Under the pieces are notes generated by a model that saw only the letters and a list, made by a program, of their open reading frames with translations, did not search any database and was not told where the DNA came from. DNA of 43,718 nucleotides from Bacteroidota bacterium (GTDB lineage: Bacteria; Bacteroidota; Bacteroidia; Bacteroidales; JAAYUG01), in contig JAKPTE010000047.1 in assembly GCA_029571215.1 (NCBI GenBank), forward strand, positions 1 to 43,718. Direction: 5' to 3'. This document shows, one piece after another, positions 1 through 7,399 of the stretch. Numbering within the stretch: position 1 is the first letter of the stretch; each line of letters begins with the position of its first letter. The position numbers and the translations under genes were made by a program.

Positions 1-795
1 ATGCAACAATACCTTGATCTTCTGAGTCATGTATTAACAAACGGTATCCGAAAAAGTGACCGAACGGGTACCGGTACCGTCAGCGTTTTTGGATACCAGA
101 TGCGGTTTAACCTCCAGGAAGGATTTCCTCTTCTAACAACAAAAAAACTGCATTTCAAGTCCATTGCTTACGAATTGCTATGGTTTCTCAGGGGCGACAC
201 TAACATTAAATTTCTAACCGATCACGGAATAACCATCTGGAATGAATGGGCCGATGAATATGGCAACCTGGGGCCGGTATACGGCTATCAATGGCGAAAC
301 TGGCCCACCGCTAACGGTAAACATATTGACCAGATAAGCCAGGTTATTGATTCCCTCCGCAGAAATCCCGATTCGCGCCGGCATATTGTTTCAGCCTGGA
401 ATGTGGGGGAAATTGACAAAATGGCCCTCCCCCCCTGCCATATCCTCTTCCAGTTTTATGTTGCCGGGGATAAACTATCATGCCAGTTGTACCAGAGAAG
501 TGCCGATATTTTTCTTGGGGTTCCGTTCAACATTGCCTCATACTCCCTTCTCACCTATATGATGGCTCAGGTTACAGGGCTTCAACCGGGAGAATTCATC
601 CACACTCTCGGTGATGCTCACCTTTATCTGAATCATATTGAACAGGCCAAACTGCAACTTACCCGTGCGCCCAGGAAACTACCAAGCTTGCGGTTGAATC
701 CTGAAGTAAAAGATATTTTTTCTTTCCAATACGAGGATTTCATAATCGATGGATACGACCCCCACCCTCACATTAAAGCCGACATTTCTGTATGA
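1..795 (+). CDS. thyA: Thymidylate synthase
   Basis: Makes dTMP from dUMP using methylene-tetrahydrofolate, which becomes dihydrofolate; cytosolic. At 264 residues it has the length of the E. coli enzyme. Visible motifs are the N-terminal RTGTGT phosphate loop (about residues 21-26), the catalytic cysteine in PPCH (C146), the arginines in SRRH just before it, and [17 protein letters not shown], which forms the nucleotide pocket. The C-terminus [10 protein letters not shown] is typical. The ATG is base 1 of the window, so any promoter lies outside. The stop overlaps the folA start (ATGA), which couples the enzyme to the reductase that recycles its dihydrofolate product. Confidence 0.98.
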   Translation: MQQYLDLLSHVLTNGIRKSDRTGTGTVSVFGYQMRFNLQEGFPLLTTKKLHFKSIAYELLWFLRGDTNIKFLTDHGITIWNEWADEYGNLGPVYGYQWRNWPTANGKHIDQISQVIDSLRRNPDSRRHIVSAWNVGEIDKMALPPCHILFQFYVAGDKLSCQLYQRSADIFLGVPFNIASYSLLTYMMAQVTGLQPGEFIHTLGDAHLYLNHIEQAKLQLTRAPRKLPSLRLNPEVKDIFSFQYEDFIIDGYDPHPHIKADISV

Positions 796-1316
796 AAGAC
801 GGAAAAAAATGGATCAGCGGAAAACCTCTGGCCATCATTGTTGCCATAGCTGAAAACTATGCCATTGGCCTCAATAACCGCCTGTTATGGCATATCAGCG
901 ATGACCTTAAGCGCTTCAAAAAACTTACCGAAGGGCATACCGTGGTGATGGGAAAAAAAACCTATGAATCCTTACCTGTACGTCCGCTGAAAAACCGCAG
1001 AAACATTGTTATAACCGATTCTCCTGAGGAAAAAATTGAAGGATGTCTGACGGTTCACTCTGTGGAAGAAGCTATTTCATTGTGCGACCCTTATAAAATG
1101 AATTTTATCATAGGCGGGGCTTCCATTTATCGTCAGTTCCTTCCTCTGGCCGACATGCTGTATCTTACCCGCGTACATAAGTCGTTTCATGCCGATACCT
1201 TTTTCCCTGAAATTTCAGCAGAAGATTGGCAATGTGTTTCTTCCGAACCGGGTCCGGAAGATCCTCCCCTCGGATTTGCTTATACCTATGAAATTTATAC
1301 CCGCACAGACAAATAA
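792..1316 (+). CDS. folA: Dihydrofolate reductase
   Basis: Reduces dihydrofolate to tetrahydrofolate with NADPH, completing the thymidylate cycle begun by ThyA. The 174 residues include a 12-residue lead before the first strand ([13 protein letters not shown]). [13 protein letters not shown] carries the acidic active-site residue, probably D38 (E. coli D27). [12 protein letters not shown] and NRRNIVIT are the NADPH-binding stretches, and [11 protein letters not shown] is the conserved GG segment. The start overlaps the thyA stop by four bases, so translational coupling is likely. The N-terminal lead could be trimmed if translation began later, but no better in-frame ATG exists. Confidence 0.97.
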   Translation: MKDGKKWISGKPLAIIVAIAENYAIGLNNRLLWHISDDLKRFKKLTEGHTVVMGKKTYESLPVRPLKNRRNIVITDSPEEKIEGCLTVHSVEEAISLCDPYKMNFIIGGASIYRQFLPLADMLYLTRVHKSFHADTFFPEISAEDWQCVSSEPGPEDPPLGFAYTYEIYTRTDK

Positions 1317-1350
1317 AATTTGTATTTTTCGCCAGAAAAACCTGAATACC

Positions 1351-1803
1351 ATGAAAAGAAAACTCCTTTTTCTGACCGCCTGTGTCATGATAATGTCTGC
1401 TGTTTCAGCGCAAAATCCTGCCGATAAAATTGTCGGTGTTTACCTTACAGCCAAAAAAACATCGCAGGTACGTATTTTTAAAGCAACCGACGGAAAATAC
1501 TATGGCAAAGTAGCCTGGCTTGAAAAAGATAAGGATAAGAAAGATGTGAATAATCCGGACCCTGCCAAAAGAAATGAACCCATTCTGGGCCTGGTTATTT
1601 TGCGGGGACTGAAATATGATGCGGATAAAAAACAGTGGTCGGGCGGAACAATTTATGACCCTGACAACGGAAAAACATACGACTGCTACCTGTGGTTCGA
1701 CGAAAAAGACCCCGGCATCCTGCAGCTGAAAGGATATGTACTGGGTATGCGCTGGCTGGGTCGGGAATCTTCGTGGGTCAGGGAGGAAAAACTTCGCGAA
1801 TAA
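1351..1803 (+). CDS. Exported DUF2147 family protein
   Basis: Small protein of 150 residues with an N-terminal signal peptide (Lys/Arg start, hydrophobic stretch, cleavage near VSAQ). The mature part matches the DUF2147 pattern as I remember it: GVYLTAKKTSQVRIF, YYGKVAWLEK, ILGLVILRGLKYD, WSGGTIYDPDNGKTYDCYLW, LKGYVLGMRWLGRESSW. Family members are secreted or periplasmic beta-rich proteins of unknown biochemical role. The reading frame is open further upstream, inside folA, but ATG 1351 is chosen because the signal peptide begins exactly there. It lies 34 bases after folA, so it may be the last gene of the thyA-folA unit. A strong terminator follows. TATTTTTC just upstream is a 7/8 match to the -7 element. 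Confidence 0.85.
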   Translation: MKRKLLFLTACVMIMSAVSAQNPADKIVGVYLTAKKTSQVRIFKATDGKYYGKVAWLEKDKDKKDVNNPDPAKRNEPILGLVILRGLKYDADKKQWSGGTIYDPDNGKTYDCYLWFDEKDPGILQLKGYVLGMRWLGRESSWVREEKLRE

Positions 1804-1838
1804 TTCTTCTTCATTAGCAACCCTGAGGAATGTTATCG

Positions 1839-1874
1839 TTCCGGAGGATTTTTTCTCCGGAAAGTATTTTTTTT
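1839..1874 (+). terminator. Rho-independent terminator after the DUF2147 gene
   Basis: A perfect 8-bp stem, TTCCGGAG/CTCCGGAA (1839-1846 with 1855-1862), has an 8-base loop and is followed by a T-rich run ending at 1874. It closes the thyA-folA-DUF2147 unit. Confidence 0.85.
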
Positions 1875-1924
1875 AACATTTTGTAACTGATTCCTGAATT
1901 TTCCTGTTGACCGTTTTCGTACAC

Positions 1925-1938
1925 TATCCGTACGGATA
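1925..1938. promoter_or_regulatory. Perfect 14-bp palindrome, candidate operator
   Basis: TATCCGTACGGATA is a perfect self-complementary palindrome about 115 bases upstream of the VExWML repeat gene and 50 bases after the preceding terminator. No regulator can be assigned from sequence. It could be a dimeric repressor or activator site, or chance. Confidence 0.3.
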
Positions 1939-2053
1939 TGGTCATTTTTTCAGATCCTGACAAAATAGACTGCTTCTTATATTATTGATTTTCAATATTT
2001 GAACATTTTTGGCATATCAGTTGTTAATATGACGTAACAAAACAACTAAAGCT

Positions 2054-2419
2054 ATGAAAAAAGGAATTGTTGTGGTAGGATTAATGCTGATAAGCGCTAT
2101 AACAGCGCTTTATGCCGGTGAGAAACCTCGCAGTAATATAAAGGTAAAAGAAGACTTCACCATGGTTTCCAGCGAACCGGTTACTGAAGTTGAGGACTGG
2201 ATGCTTGAAATTTTTACTCCGGCATCGATTGCAGCGGAAGTTGTGCCGGTTGAATCATGGATGCTCTGTCCTGAGCATTTTATGGAAGACGTTTCCTATG
2301 AACCTGCTCAAAACGTGGAAGCATGGATGCTCGGAGAATACTTTTCAGGGCTTCCAGTATCCGACAAGGAAGAACCCATGGCTGTTGAACCATGGATGCT
2401 CAGTACAAAATGGATGTAA
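2054..2419 (+). CDS. Small exported protein with four VExWML repeats
   Basis: The protein has 121 residues with a clear signal peptide (MKKGIVVVGLMLISAITALYA, cleavage near residue 21). The mature part carries four imperfect repeats built on V-E-x-W-M-L: VEDWML (W49), VESWML (W69), VEAWML (W91) and VEPWML (W114), spaced 20, 22 and 23 residues apart. Acidic or proline-rich linkers separate them, often starting EP or AE. There is no enzyme motif, no cysteine pair (one Cys, in WMLCPEH) and no membrane segment after the signal. Short Trp repeats of this kind suggest a binding or assembly role at the cell surface, but that is inference. I recall similar small exported proteins in Bacteroidota without an assigned function. 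A terminator hairpin follows, so it is probably monocistronic. Confidence 0.75.
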   Translation: MKKGIVVVGLMLISAITALYAGEKPRSNIKVKEDFTMVSSEPVTEVEDWMLEIFTPASIAAEVVPVESWMLCPEHFMEDVSYEPAQNVEAWMLGEYFSGLPVSDKEEPMAVEPWMLSTKWM

Positions 2420-2471
2420 ACTCTCATAGGTGTATTTAGGTTAGTTGGTTGGTTAGTTTTGGGTTGATGAG

Positions 2472-2507
2472 GGGGTTGCGGAAAGTTTTCTGCAGCCCCT
2501 TCAGTTT
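2472..2507 (+). terminator. Terminator after the VExWML gene
   Basis: GGGGTTGCGGAAA (2472-2484) pairs with TTTCTGCAGCCCC (2487-2499) through about 12 bp, including two G-U pairs, around a tiny loop, followed by TTCAGTTTT. It is well placed to end the 2054-2419 transcript. Confidence 0.7.
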
Positions 2508-2594
2508 TAAAAGTGATTAGTATTCGTTTGTTACCTCTACAGAGCTTGGCATCAAACCACTGATAGAAATAATCTCAGGCTATTTAATAAAACA

Positions 2595-2621
2595 GACGGT
2601 CGACAATTTAAGCCAACCGTC
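2595..2621 (-). terminator. Probable terminator after tRNA-His
   Basis: Read on the minus strand, GACGGT and ACCGTC form a 6-bp stem with a 15-base loop, followed by TGTTTTATT. It lies about 28 bases beyond the tRNA 3' end, so it probably stops the tRNA-His transcript. The stem is short, hence moderate confidence. Confidence 0.5.
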
Positions 2622-2649
2622 AGTTCTTTTTCCTATTTACTTTTGAAAG

Positions 2650-2724
2650 GGTGGAAGACCGGGCTCGAACCGGCGACCTCCAGAGCCACAATCTGGCACT
2701 CTAACCAACTGAGCTACATCCACC
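2650..2724 (-). tRNA. tRNA-His (anticodon GTG)
   Basis: On the minus strand a full cloverleaf can be drawn. The acceptor is GTGGATG with a preceding G, matching the extra G-1 expected of tRNA-His paired with C73. The D arm is GCTC...GAGT, the anticodon stem CCAGA/TCTGG holds loop TTGTGGC with anticodon GTG, and the T arm is GCCGG-TTCGAGC-CCGGT. CCA is not encoded (the genome reads CCCTTT after position 72). Acceptor pair 6-67 is a T-T mismatch (GTGGATG against CTTCCAC). Promoter and leader hairpin lie to the right. Confidence 0.95.
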
Positions 2725-2728
2725 ATGT

Positions 2729-2755
2729 TTTCAGGACTCTTCAAATATCCTGAAA
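2729..2755 (-). other. Inverted repeat in the tRNA-His 5' leader
   Basis: TTTCAGGA and TCCTGAAA form a perfect 8-bp stem with an 11-base loop. It lies between the predicted transcription start (about 2756) and the mature tRNA 5' end (2724), so nearly the whole leader would fold into one hairpin before RNase P cleavage. Confidence 0.6.
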
Positions 2756-2762
2756 GGGAATG

Positions 2763-2794
2763 CAAAATTAAGAATTAATTTTTTAGTGTACAAA
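2763..2794 (-). promoter_or_regulatory. Promoter of tRNA-His
   Basis: On the minus strand TTTG (2794-2791), a 20-base spacer and TAATTTTG (2770-2763) match the Bacteroidota primary sigma factor consensus exactly. The start would fall near 2756. Confidence 0.75.
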
Positions 2795-2857
2795 TGAAGG
2801 TAAACGATCGCGGAAAAATGTATAACTTTACGCCCTTCTTTTTCTGACAGATAAAGA

Positions 2858-4198
2858 TTGAAATTTCAGAGCGGAAAATACGTTAACAACATTTCCAGCC
2901 TGCAGATATACAATCTGTTGCGCTTTACCACCTTTCTACTGGTAAGTATTGCTCTGTCAAAGTTTTACAGCCCCAAAGATATTGGCGACTTCGAGCTCAT
3001 GATGTTCATGGTGAATATTGCCAGTTTCTTCTGGGTCACAGGGATTATTCAGTCATTTTTGTCGCTTTACAACAGCAATCCTGTATTCCCGGGAATCAAA
3101 ACCGACCGCAGATCTCCGGAAATATGGAATGCCTTCCTGCTGTTATGTTTGTTTAGTCTGCTCTTTGTTCTCCTCGGCCTGACCATGCAGGGAAATCTGC
3201 ATGTTTTCAGTGAAGCAAAGAAAGTACCTTATTTTGGTCTGGTACTGATTTATTTCTTGATAAGCAATCCGTCCAACCTGATTGAATACATATACATTCT
3301 GCGGAATAAATCTTCTCTGGTTCTATTGTACGGTTTTCTGAGCCATAGTCTCATTCTGGCCGGCACTCTTACCCCGGTCTGGCTGGGCATGGGAATTAGG
3401 GAGGCATTTACAGGTCTTATTATTGCTACCATTCCAAGGGTTATCTGGTTGGTTTTTTTGCTGGTAAAATACGCTGAACCGGTTTTTTCATGGGCTTTCA
3501 TGAAGACACATCTGCATTATGCATGGCCTTTGATTATCAGCACCCTGCTCAGCGGTTCTGCCCAGTATATTGATGGTTTCATTGTAGCTAACAAATTCAA
3601 CGCCAAAGACTTCGCCTATTTCCGCTATGGAGCCAAGGAATTTCCCCTGGTAGTGATGCTGGCCAATGGTCTTCATGCAGCTATGATTCCGGAATTTTCA
3701 ACGGCAGCGAATATTTCAGAGGTGCTGAAAAAAATCAGGCACAAATCCATACGGCTCATCAATGCTCTTTTCCCTCTTTCCATGGTACTGCTCCTTTTCA
3801 GTAACTGGTTGTTTATCCATCTGTTCAATCCGGCCTTCCGCCGTGGATCCGATATCTTTATGATTTACCTTTTACTGATTATCAGCAGGTTGGTTTTCCC
3901 GCAGACCATTCTTATCGGCCTGCGCAAAACCAGCGTTATGATGTGGGTTTCGGTTGTGGAAATATTTCTCAATATAGCACTGAGTCTTTTCCTGATTCAG
4001 TTTTATGGTCTCCAGGGGGTTCCACTTGCCACCGTCATCATTTTTGCTCTGGAAAAAATTGTTCTGATATCGTATAACTATTTCCGTCTGAAAATTCCTC
4101 CCCAGTCTTACATTCCGGTTAAATTGCACCTGATGTATTCCGCCCTGATCATTATATTGTTCGTGCTGATTGACCGCAGAATTATCCCCACCTATTGA
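2858..4198 (+). CDS. Wzx-like polysaccharide flippase
   Basis: An integral membrane protein of about 446 residues with a dozen hydrophobic segments. The opening (SGKYVNNISSLQIYNLLRF, then LSKFYSPKDIGDFELMMFM) is typical of the oligosaccharide flippase branch of the MOP superfamily, which moves lipid-linked sugars across the inner membrane. The first in-frame ATG is 48 codons in and would remove the first transmembrane helix, so the TTG at 2858 is the likelier start. TAACTTTA at 2823-2830 is a 7/8 match to the -7 element. No glycosyltransferase or polymerase genes lie nearby, so it is an orphan here. Substrate unknown. Confidence 0.8.
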   Translation: MKFQSGKYVNNISSLQIYNLLRFTTFLLVSIALSKFYSPKDIGDFELMMFMVNIASFFWVTGIIQSFLSLYNSNPVFPGIKTDRRSPEIWNAFLLLCLFSLLFVLLGLTMQGNLHVFSEAKKVPYFGLVLIYFLISNPSNLIEYIYILRNKSSLVLLYGFLSHSLILAGTLTPVWLGMGIREAFTGLIIATIPRVIWLVFLLVKYAEPVFSWAFMKTHLHYAWPLIISTLLSGSAQYIDGFIVANKFNAKDFAYFRYGAKEFPLVVMLANGLHAAMIPEFSTAANISEVLKKIRHKSIRLINALFPLSMVLLLFSNWLFIHLFNPAFRRGSDIFMIYLLLIISRLVFPQTILIGLRKTSVMMWVSVVEIFLNIALSLFLIQFYGLQGVPLATVIIFALEKIVLISYNYFRLKIPPQSYIPVKLHLMYSALIIILFVLIDRRIIPTY

Positions 4199-4261
4199 GG
4201 TGATATATAACACAGCCCGTTTTACGATTTTTTATGATCTTTGAACCTAAAAGGGATTACG

Positions 4262-5743
4262 ATGAACCGGGAAGAAGGGAATCTTGAAGAATATTTTAGA
4301 CCGTACAGGGAAAAGATCGTCGGCATTGATGCCACTTTTGAATCACCGTATGGAAGGAAAAAAGTTGTGTATGCAGACTGGACAGCCAGCGGACGTCTAT
4401 ACCACCCCATTGAGCGTAAACTGCTGGAAGAATTCGGTCCTTTTGTTGGCAACACACATTCAGAAACCACCGAAACCGGTACACGAATGACACTGGCTTA
4501 CCATGAGGCGCACCGGATCATCAAAGAACATGTTCATGCCGGCCCGAACGATGTAATTATAACTGCCGGGTCAGGAATGACTGCGGTAGTTAACAAGCTT
4601 CAGCGGATTCTCTCGCTCAAAGGATGTTCCCGGATGCATGTAAAAGAATGCTTTAAACTACCCGATCGTCCGGTTGTTTTTATCACCCACATGGAGCATC
4701 ATTCGAACCACACTTCGTGGTATGAGACCATGGCTGACGTGGTAATACTTCCGCCAACAACCGACCTGCTGGTAAATCCGGAAGCTCTGCGGGATGAAAT
4801 CAGAAAGTACAAAGACCGGCCCTTCAAAATCGGCGCATTTACCGCCTGCTCAAATGTTACAGGAATTCGGCCTCCGTACCTTGAGCTGGCACGCATCATG
4901 CACGAAAACGGTGGAATAGTATTTATTGACTTTGCTGCTTCTGCTCCTTATGATATAATCGACATGCATCCTGCCGACCCCATGGAAAAACTCGATGCCA
5001 TTTATTTTTCACCGCATAAATTTCTGGGTGGGCCAGGTTCTGCCGGTGTTCTGATATTTGACCGAAGCCTTTACCATTCCGAAGTACCCGATCAGCCGGG
5101 TGGGGGTACCGTTGACTGGACCAATCCCTGGGGAAGCTACAAATATGTGGATGATATTGAAGCAAGAGAAGATGGCGGCACACCCGGTTTTCTGCAGGCA
5201 ATACGCGCCGCTCTGGCCATACGGCTGAAAGAACAAATGAACCCGTATATAATGGCCCGAAGGGAAAAAGAAATCACCCGGCTTGCCCTGGATGAACTGC
5301 GCAAAGTGCCCGGAATCAAAATCCTTGCCGATAAGGTGGAAGAAAGATTGCCTATTTTTTCGTTCTATCATCCCCAGATTCATTTCAACCTGATCGTACG
5401 CCTGTTAAACGACCGGTTCGGAATTCAGGTAAGAGGTGGGTGTGCCTGTGCGGGAACATACGGTCATTATCTGCTGGAAGTGAGTTACGAAAAATCCCGT
5501 GAAATCACACAGCTAATCAATTCAGGCGATCTTTCCAAAAAGCCGGGCTGGGTACGATGGTCACTACACCCTACTTCTACAAACGAAGAAATCATGTTTT
5601 TCACCGATAGTCTTCGTGCCATCATTAAAAACATTGATACCTGGGAAAAAGATTATATTTACAATCCCAGAAAAAACGAATTTTATCATGTAAAACAAAC
5701 TGAAACGCAGGCTGAATACCTAAAAAAATGGTACACCATTTGA
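4262..5743 (+). CDS. Class V aminotransferase, cysteine desulfurase-like
   Basis: A PLP enzyme of 493 residues. Visible features are VVYADWTASGR near residue 36, THMEHHSNHTSW (142-153), the pyridine-nitrogen aspartate in FIDFAASAPYD (D223), the Schiff-base lysine in FSPHKFLGGPGS (K253), and GGCACAGTYGH (393-402), which aligns with the active-cysteine loop of CsdA/SufS enzymes. It is about 80-90 residues longer than SufS and sits away from any suf genes, so a desulfurase or selenocysteine-lyase-like role is possible but the substrate is open. ATG 4262 is chosen over a TTG 21 bases earlier because that TTG overlaps GATCTTTG (4236-4243), a near-consensus -7 element. The gene ends just before the GNAT-like gene. 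Confidence 0.85.
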   Translation: MNREEGNLEEYFRPYREKIVGIDATFESPYGRKKVVYADWTASGRLYHPIERKLLEEFGPFVGNTHSETTETGTRMTLAYHEAHRIIKEHVHAGPNDVIITAGSGMTAVVNKLQRILSLKGCSRMHVKECFKLPDRPVVFITHMEHHSNHTSWYETMADVVILPPTTDLLVNPEALRDEIRKYKDRPFKIGAFTACSNVTGIRPPYLELARIMHENGGIVFIDFAASAPYDIIDMHPADPMEKLDAIYFSPHKFLGGPGSAGVLIFDRSLYHSEVPDQPGGGTVDWTNPWGSYKYVDDIEAREDGGTPGFLQAIRAALAIRLKEQMNPYIMARREKEITRLALDELRKVPGIKILADKVEERLPIFSFYHPQIHFNLIVRLLNDRFGIQVRGGCACAGTYGHYLLEVSYEKSREITQLINSGDLSKKPGWVRWSLHPTSTNEEIMFFTDSLRAIIKNIDTWEKDYIYNPRKNEFYHVKQTETQAEYLKKWYTI

Positions 5744-5793
5744 CTTTTTTAGGCGAAAATCAGATCAGCCGGCAGCAGAAAAACCGGGATGCC

Positions 5794-7011
5794 ATGCAGA
5801 TTTTACCCGTACGTGACAGGAAGACACGTTTTCTTTTTCTGGAGGTCCCCAGAATAATTTACAGGAGTGATCCCTGGTGGGTTTGTCAGCTTGATTCAGA
5901 AACCGAATCACGATTCGACCCGGAAGAGAATAATTTTCTCAAGGATGGGGAAGCCGACCGTTGGATTTTGCTCGATGACAAAGGAAAACCCATTGGCCGG
6001 ATTGCCGCATTCTACAATCGCATAAAAGCGTACGAAAATGACCAGCCCACCGGAGGAATCGGGATGTTTGAATGCATCAACAGCACGGAAGCATCCCGTC
6101 TATTGTTTGATACAGCGCGGGAATGGCTTCGCTCAAAAGGCATGGAAGCAATGGATGGTCCCATCAACTTCGGAGAAAACGACAGCAACTGGGGCCTGCT
6201 GATTGAAGGGTTCACCCATCCCGGCATGGGAATGCCTTACCACTTACCGTATTACAGAAATCTGTTTGAAGAATATGGCTTTAAAGAATATTTCCGGCAG
6301 TTCAGCTACCACCTCGACATACGAAAACCTTTTCCCGAAAGATTCTGGAAAATAGCCGATTGGATCAGCCGCAGGCAGAACTTCCGTTTTAAACATTTCA
6401 CCTACAAGGAGCAGGAAAAGTTCATAGCCGACATGGTGAAAATATACAACGAAGCCTGGGCAGTGTTCAAAGAAGATTTCACACCTCTTGATCCGCAGAC
6501 AATCCGGAATACCATCCGCAAAGCCCGTCCAATACTCGATGAAAAACTGGTTTGGTTTGCCTATCACGAAGATGAACCAATCGGTTTTTTCATTATGTTT
6601 CCCGACATCAACCAGATTCTGAAGCATTTCAACGGAAAAATGCACTTATGGAACATGCTCCGGTTCCTTTATTATAAAAAAACCAAAAAGATTACCCGGG
6701 TGAGAGCCATGGTTGCCGGCGTGGTCCCGCGATTCCAGAATACAGGCGTGGAATCAGCCATTTTCAGGCAACTTGAAAAGGTTTTTTTCAGCAAACCTTA
6801 TCTTCACTATAAGGAGATTGAGTTATCGTGGGTGGGCGACTTTAATCCCAAGATGCGCTCCCTTTATGAGGCAGTCGGGGCTAAACTGGCGAAAATCCAT
6901 GTAACCTACCGGTATCTGTTTGACCCGGCACGACCGTTTAAAAGGTTCATGCCCGAAGCGGTTGAAAAAGCTTCCAAATTTGACATTCGCCAGCATCATG
7001 TTGAAGATTGA
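5794..7011 (+). CDS. GNAT-like acyltransferase family protein
   Basis: A protein of about 405 residues of a type frequent in Bacteroidota. The N-terminal part has the pattern IYRSDPWWVCQLDSETESRFDP and ILLDDKGKPIGRIAAFYNR. The C-terminal part looks like a GNAT fold: RAMVAGVVPRFQNTGVESAIFRQLEK resembles the acyl-CoA loop, and FNPKMRSLYEAVGAKLAKIHVTYRY is the usual end of the fold. The acceptor is unknown. An in-frame ATG at 5728 would overlap the aminotransferase gene by 16 bases; ATG 5794 is preferred because family members begin close to MQILPVRDRK. It is probably co-transcribed with the aminotransferase. Confidence 0.75.
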   Translation: MQILPVRDRKTRFLFLEVPRIIYRSDPWWVCQLDSETESRFDPEENNFLKDGEADRWILLDDKGKPIGRIAAFYNRIKAYENDQPTGGIGMFECINSTEASRLLFDTAREWLRSKGMEAMDGPINFGENDSNWGLLIEGFTHPGMGMPYHLPYYRNLFEEYGFKEYFRQFSYHLDIRKPFPERFWKIADWISRRQNFRFKHFTYKEQEKFIADMVKIYNEAWAVFKEDFTPLDPQTIRNTIRKARPILDEKLVWFAYHEDEPIGFFIMFPDINQILKHFNGKMHLWNMLRFLYYKKTKKITRVRAMVAGVVPRFQNTGVESAIFRQLEKVFFSKPYLHYKEIELSWVGDFNPKMRSLYEAVGAKLAKIHVTYRYLFDPARPFKRFMPEAVEKASKFDIRQHHVED

Positions 7012-7012
7012 A

Positions 7013-7042
7013 TTTGCAATATTGTTTTTTTCATTATCTTTG
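7013..7042 (+). promoter_or_regulatory. Promoter of rpmE
   Basis: TTTG (7013-7016), an 18-base spacer and TATCTTTG (7035-7042) match the Bacteroidota consensus. It starts just beyond the stop of the GNAT-like gene, and the rpmE ATG is 27 bases downstream. Confidence 0.75.
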
Positions 7043-7069
7043 CAAGCCAAAAATTAAAGAGCGAATTTT

Positions 7070-7333
7070 ATGAAGAAGGATATTCATCCGAAGAACTACC
7101 GGTTGGTTGCATTCAAGGACATGTCCAACGGAACTACATTTATCAGCAGGTCTACTGTTGCCACAAAGGAAACCATTGAAATTGACGGCGTGGAATATCC
7201 GCTGGTAAAACTGGAAATTTCCAATACCTCGCACCCTTTCTACACCGGTAAAATGAAGCTGGTTGACACAGCCGGACGTGTTGATAAGTTTATGAACCGT
7301 TATAAAAACCATCTGGAAAAGAAGAATAAATAA
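7070..7333 (+). CDS. rpmE2: Ribosomal protein bL31, type B
   Basis: Large-subunit ribosomal protein of 87 residues. [21 protein letters not shown], the TISRSTVAT-like stretch ([17 protein letters not shown]), [14 protein letters not shown] and the end [14 protein letters not shown] are the family signature. It lacks the four zinc-binding cysteines of type A, so it is the zinc-independent form. In Bacteroidota this form often is the only L31, in contrast to bacteria where it is a zinc-starvation paralogue. It has its own promoter and its own terminator. Confidence 0.96.
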   Translation: MKKDIHPKNYRLVAFKDMSNGTTFISRSTVATKETIEIDGVEYPLVKLEISNTSHPFYTGKMKLVDTAGRVDKFMNRYKNHLEKKNK

Positions 7334-7357
7334 CGAAACATACGTATTTCATAACCG

Positions 7358-7392
7358 GGGTGTCATCAGCCTGAAGGGCATGACACCCTTTT
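7358..7392 (+). terminator. Terminator after rpmE
   Basis: A perfect 9-bp stem, GGGTGTCAT/ATGACACCC (7358-7366 with 7380-7388), is followed immediately by TTTT. It ends 7 bases before the next ATG. Confidence 0.85.
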
Positions 7393-7399
7393 GTATTCT

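Noticed and set aside
1189-1350. Upstream extension of the DUF2147 frame into folA
   Set aside because: The signal peptide starts exactly at ATG 1351 and the extension overlaps folA.
2190-2429. Second reading frame across the VExWML gene (79 residues)
   Set aside because: It reads the repeats out of frame, has no signal or start context, and is a shadow.
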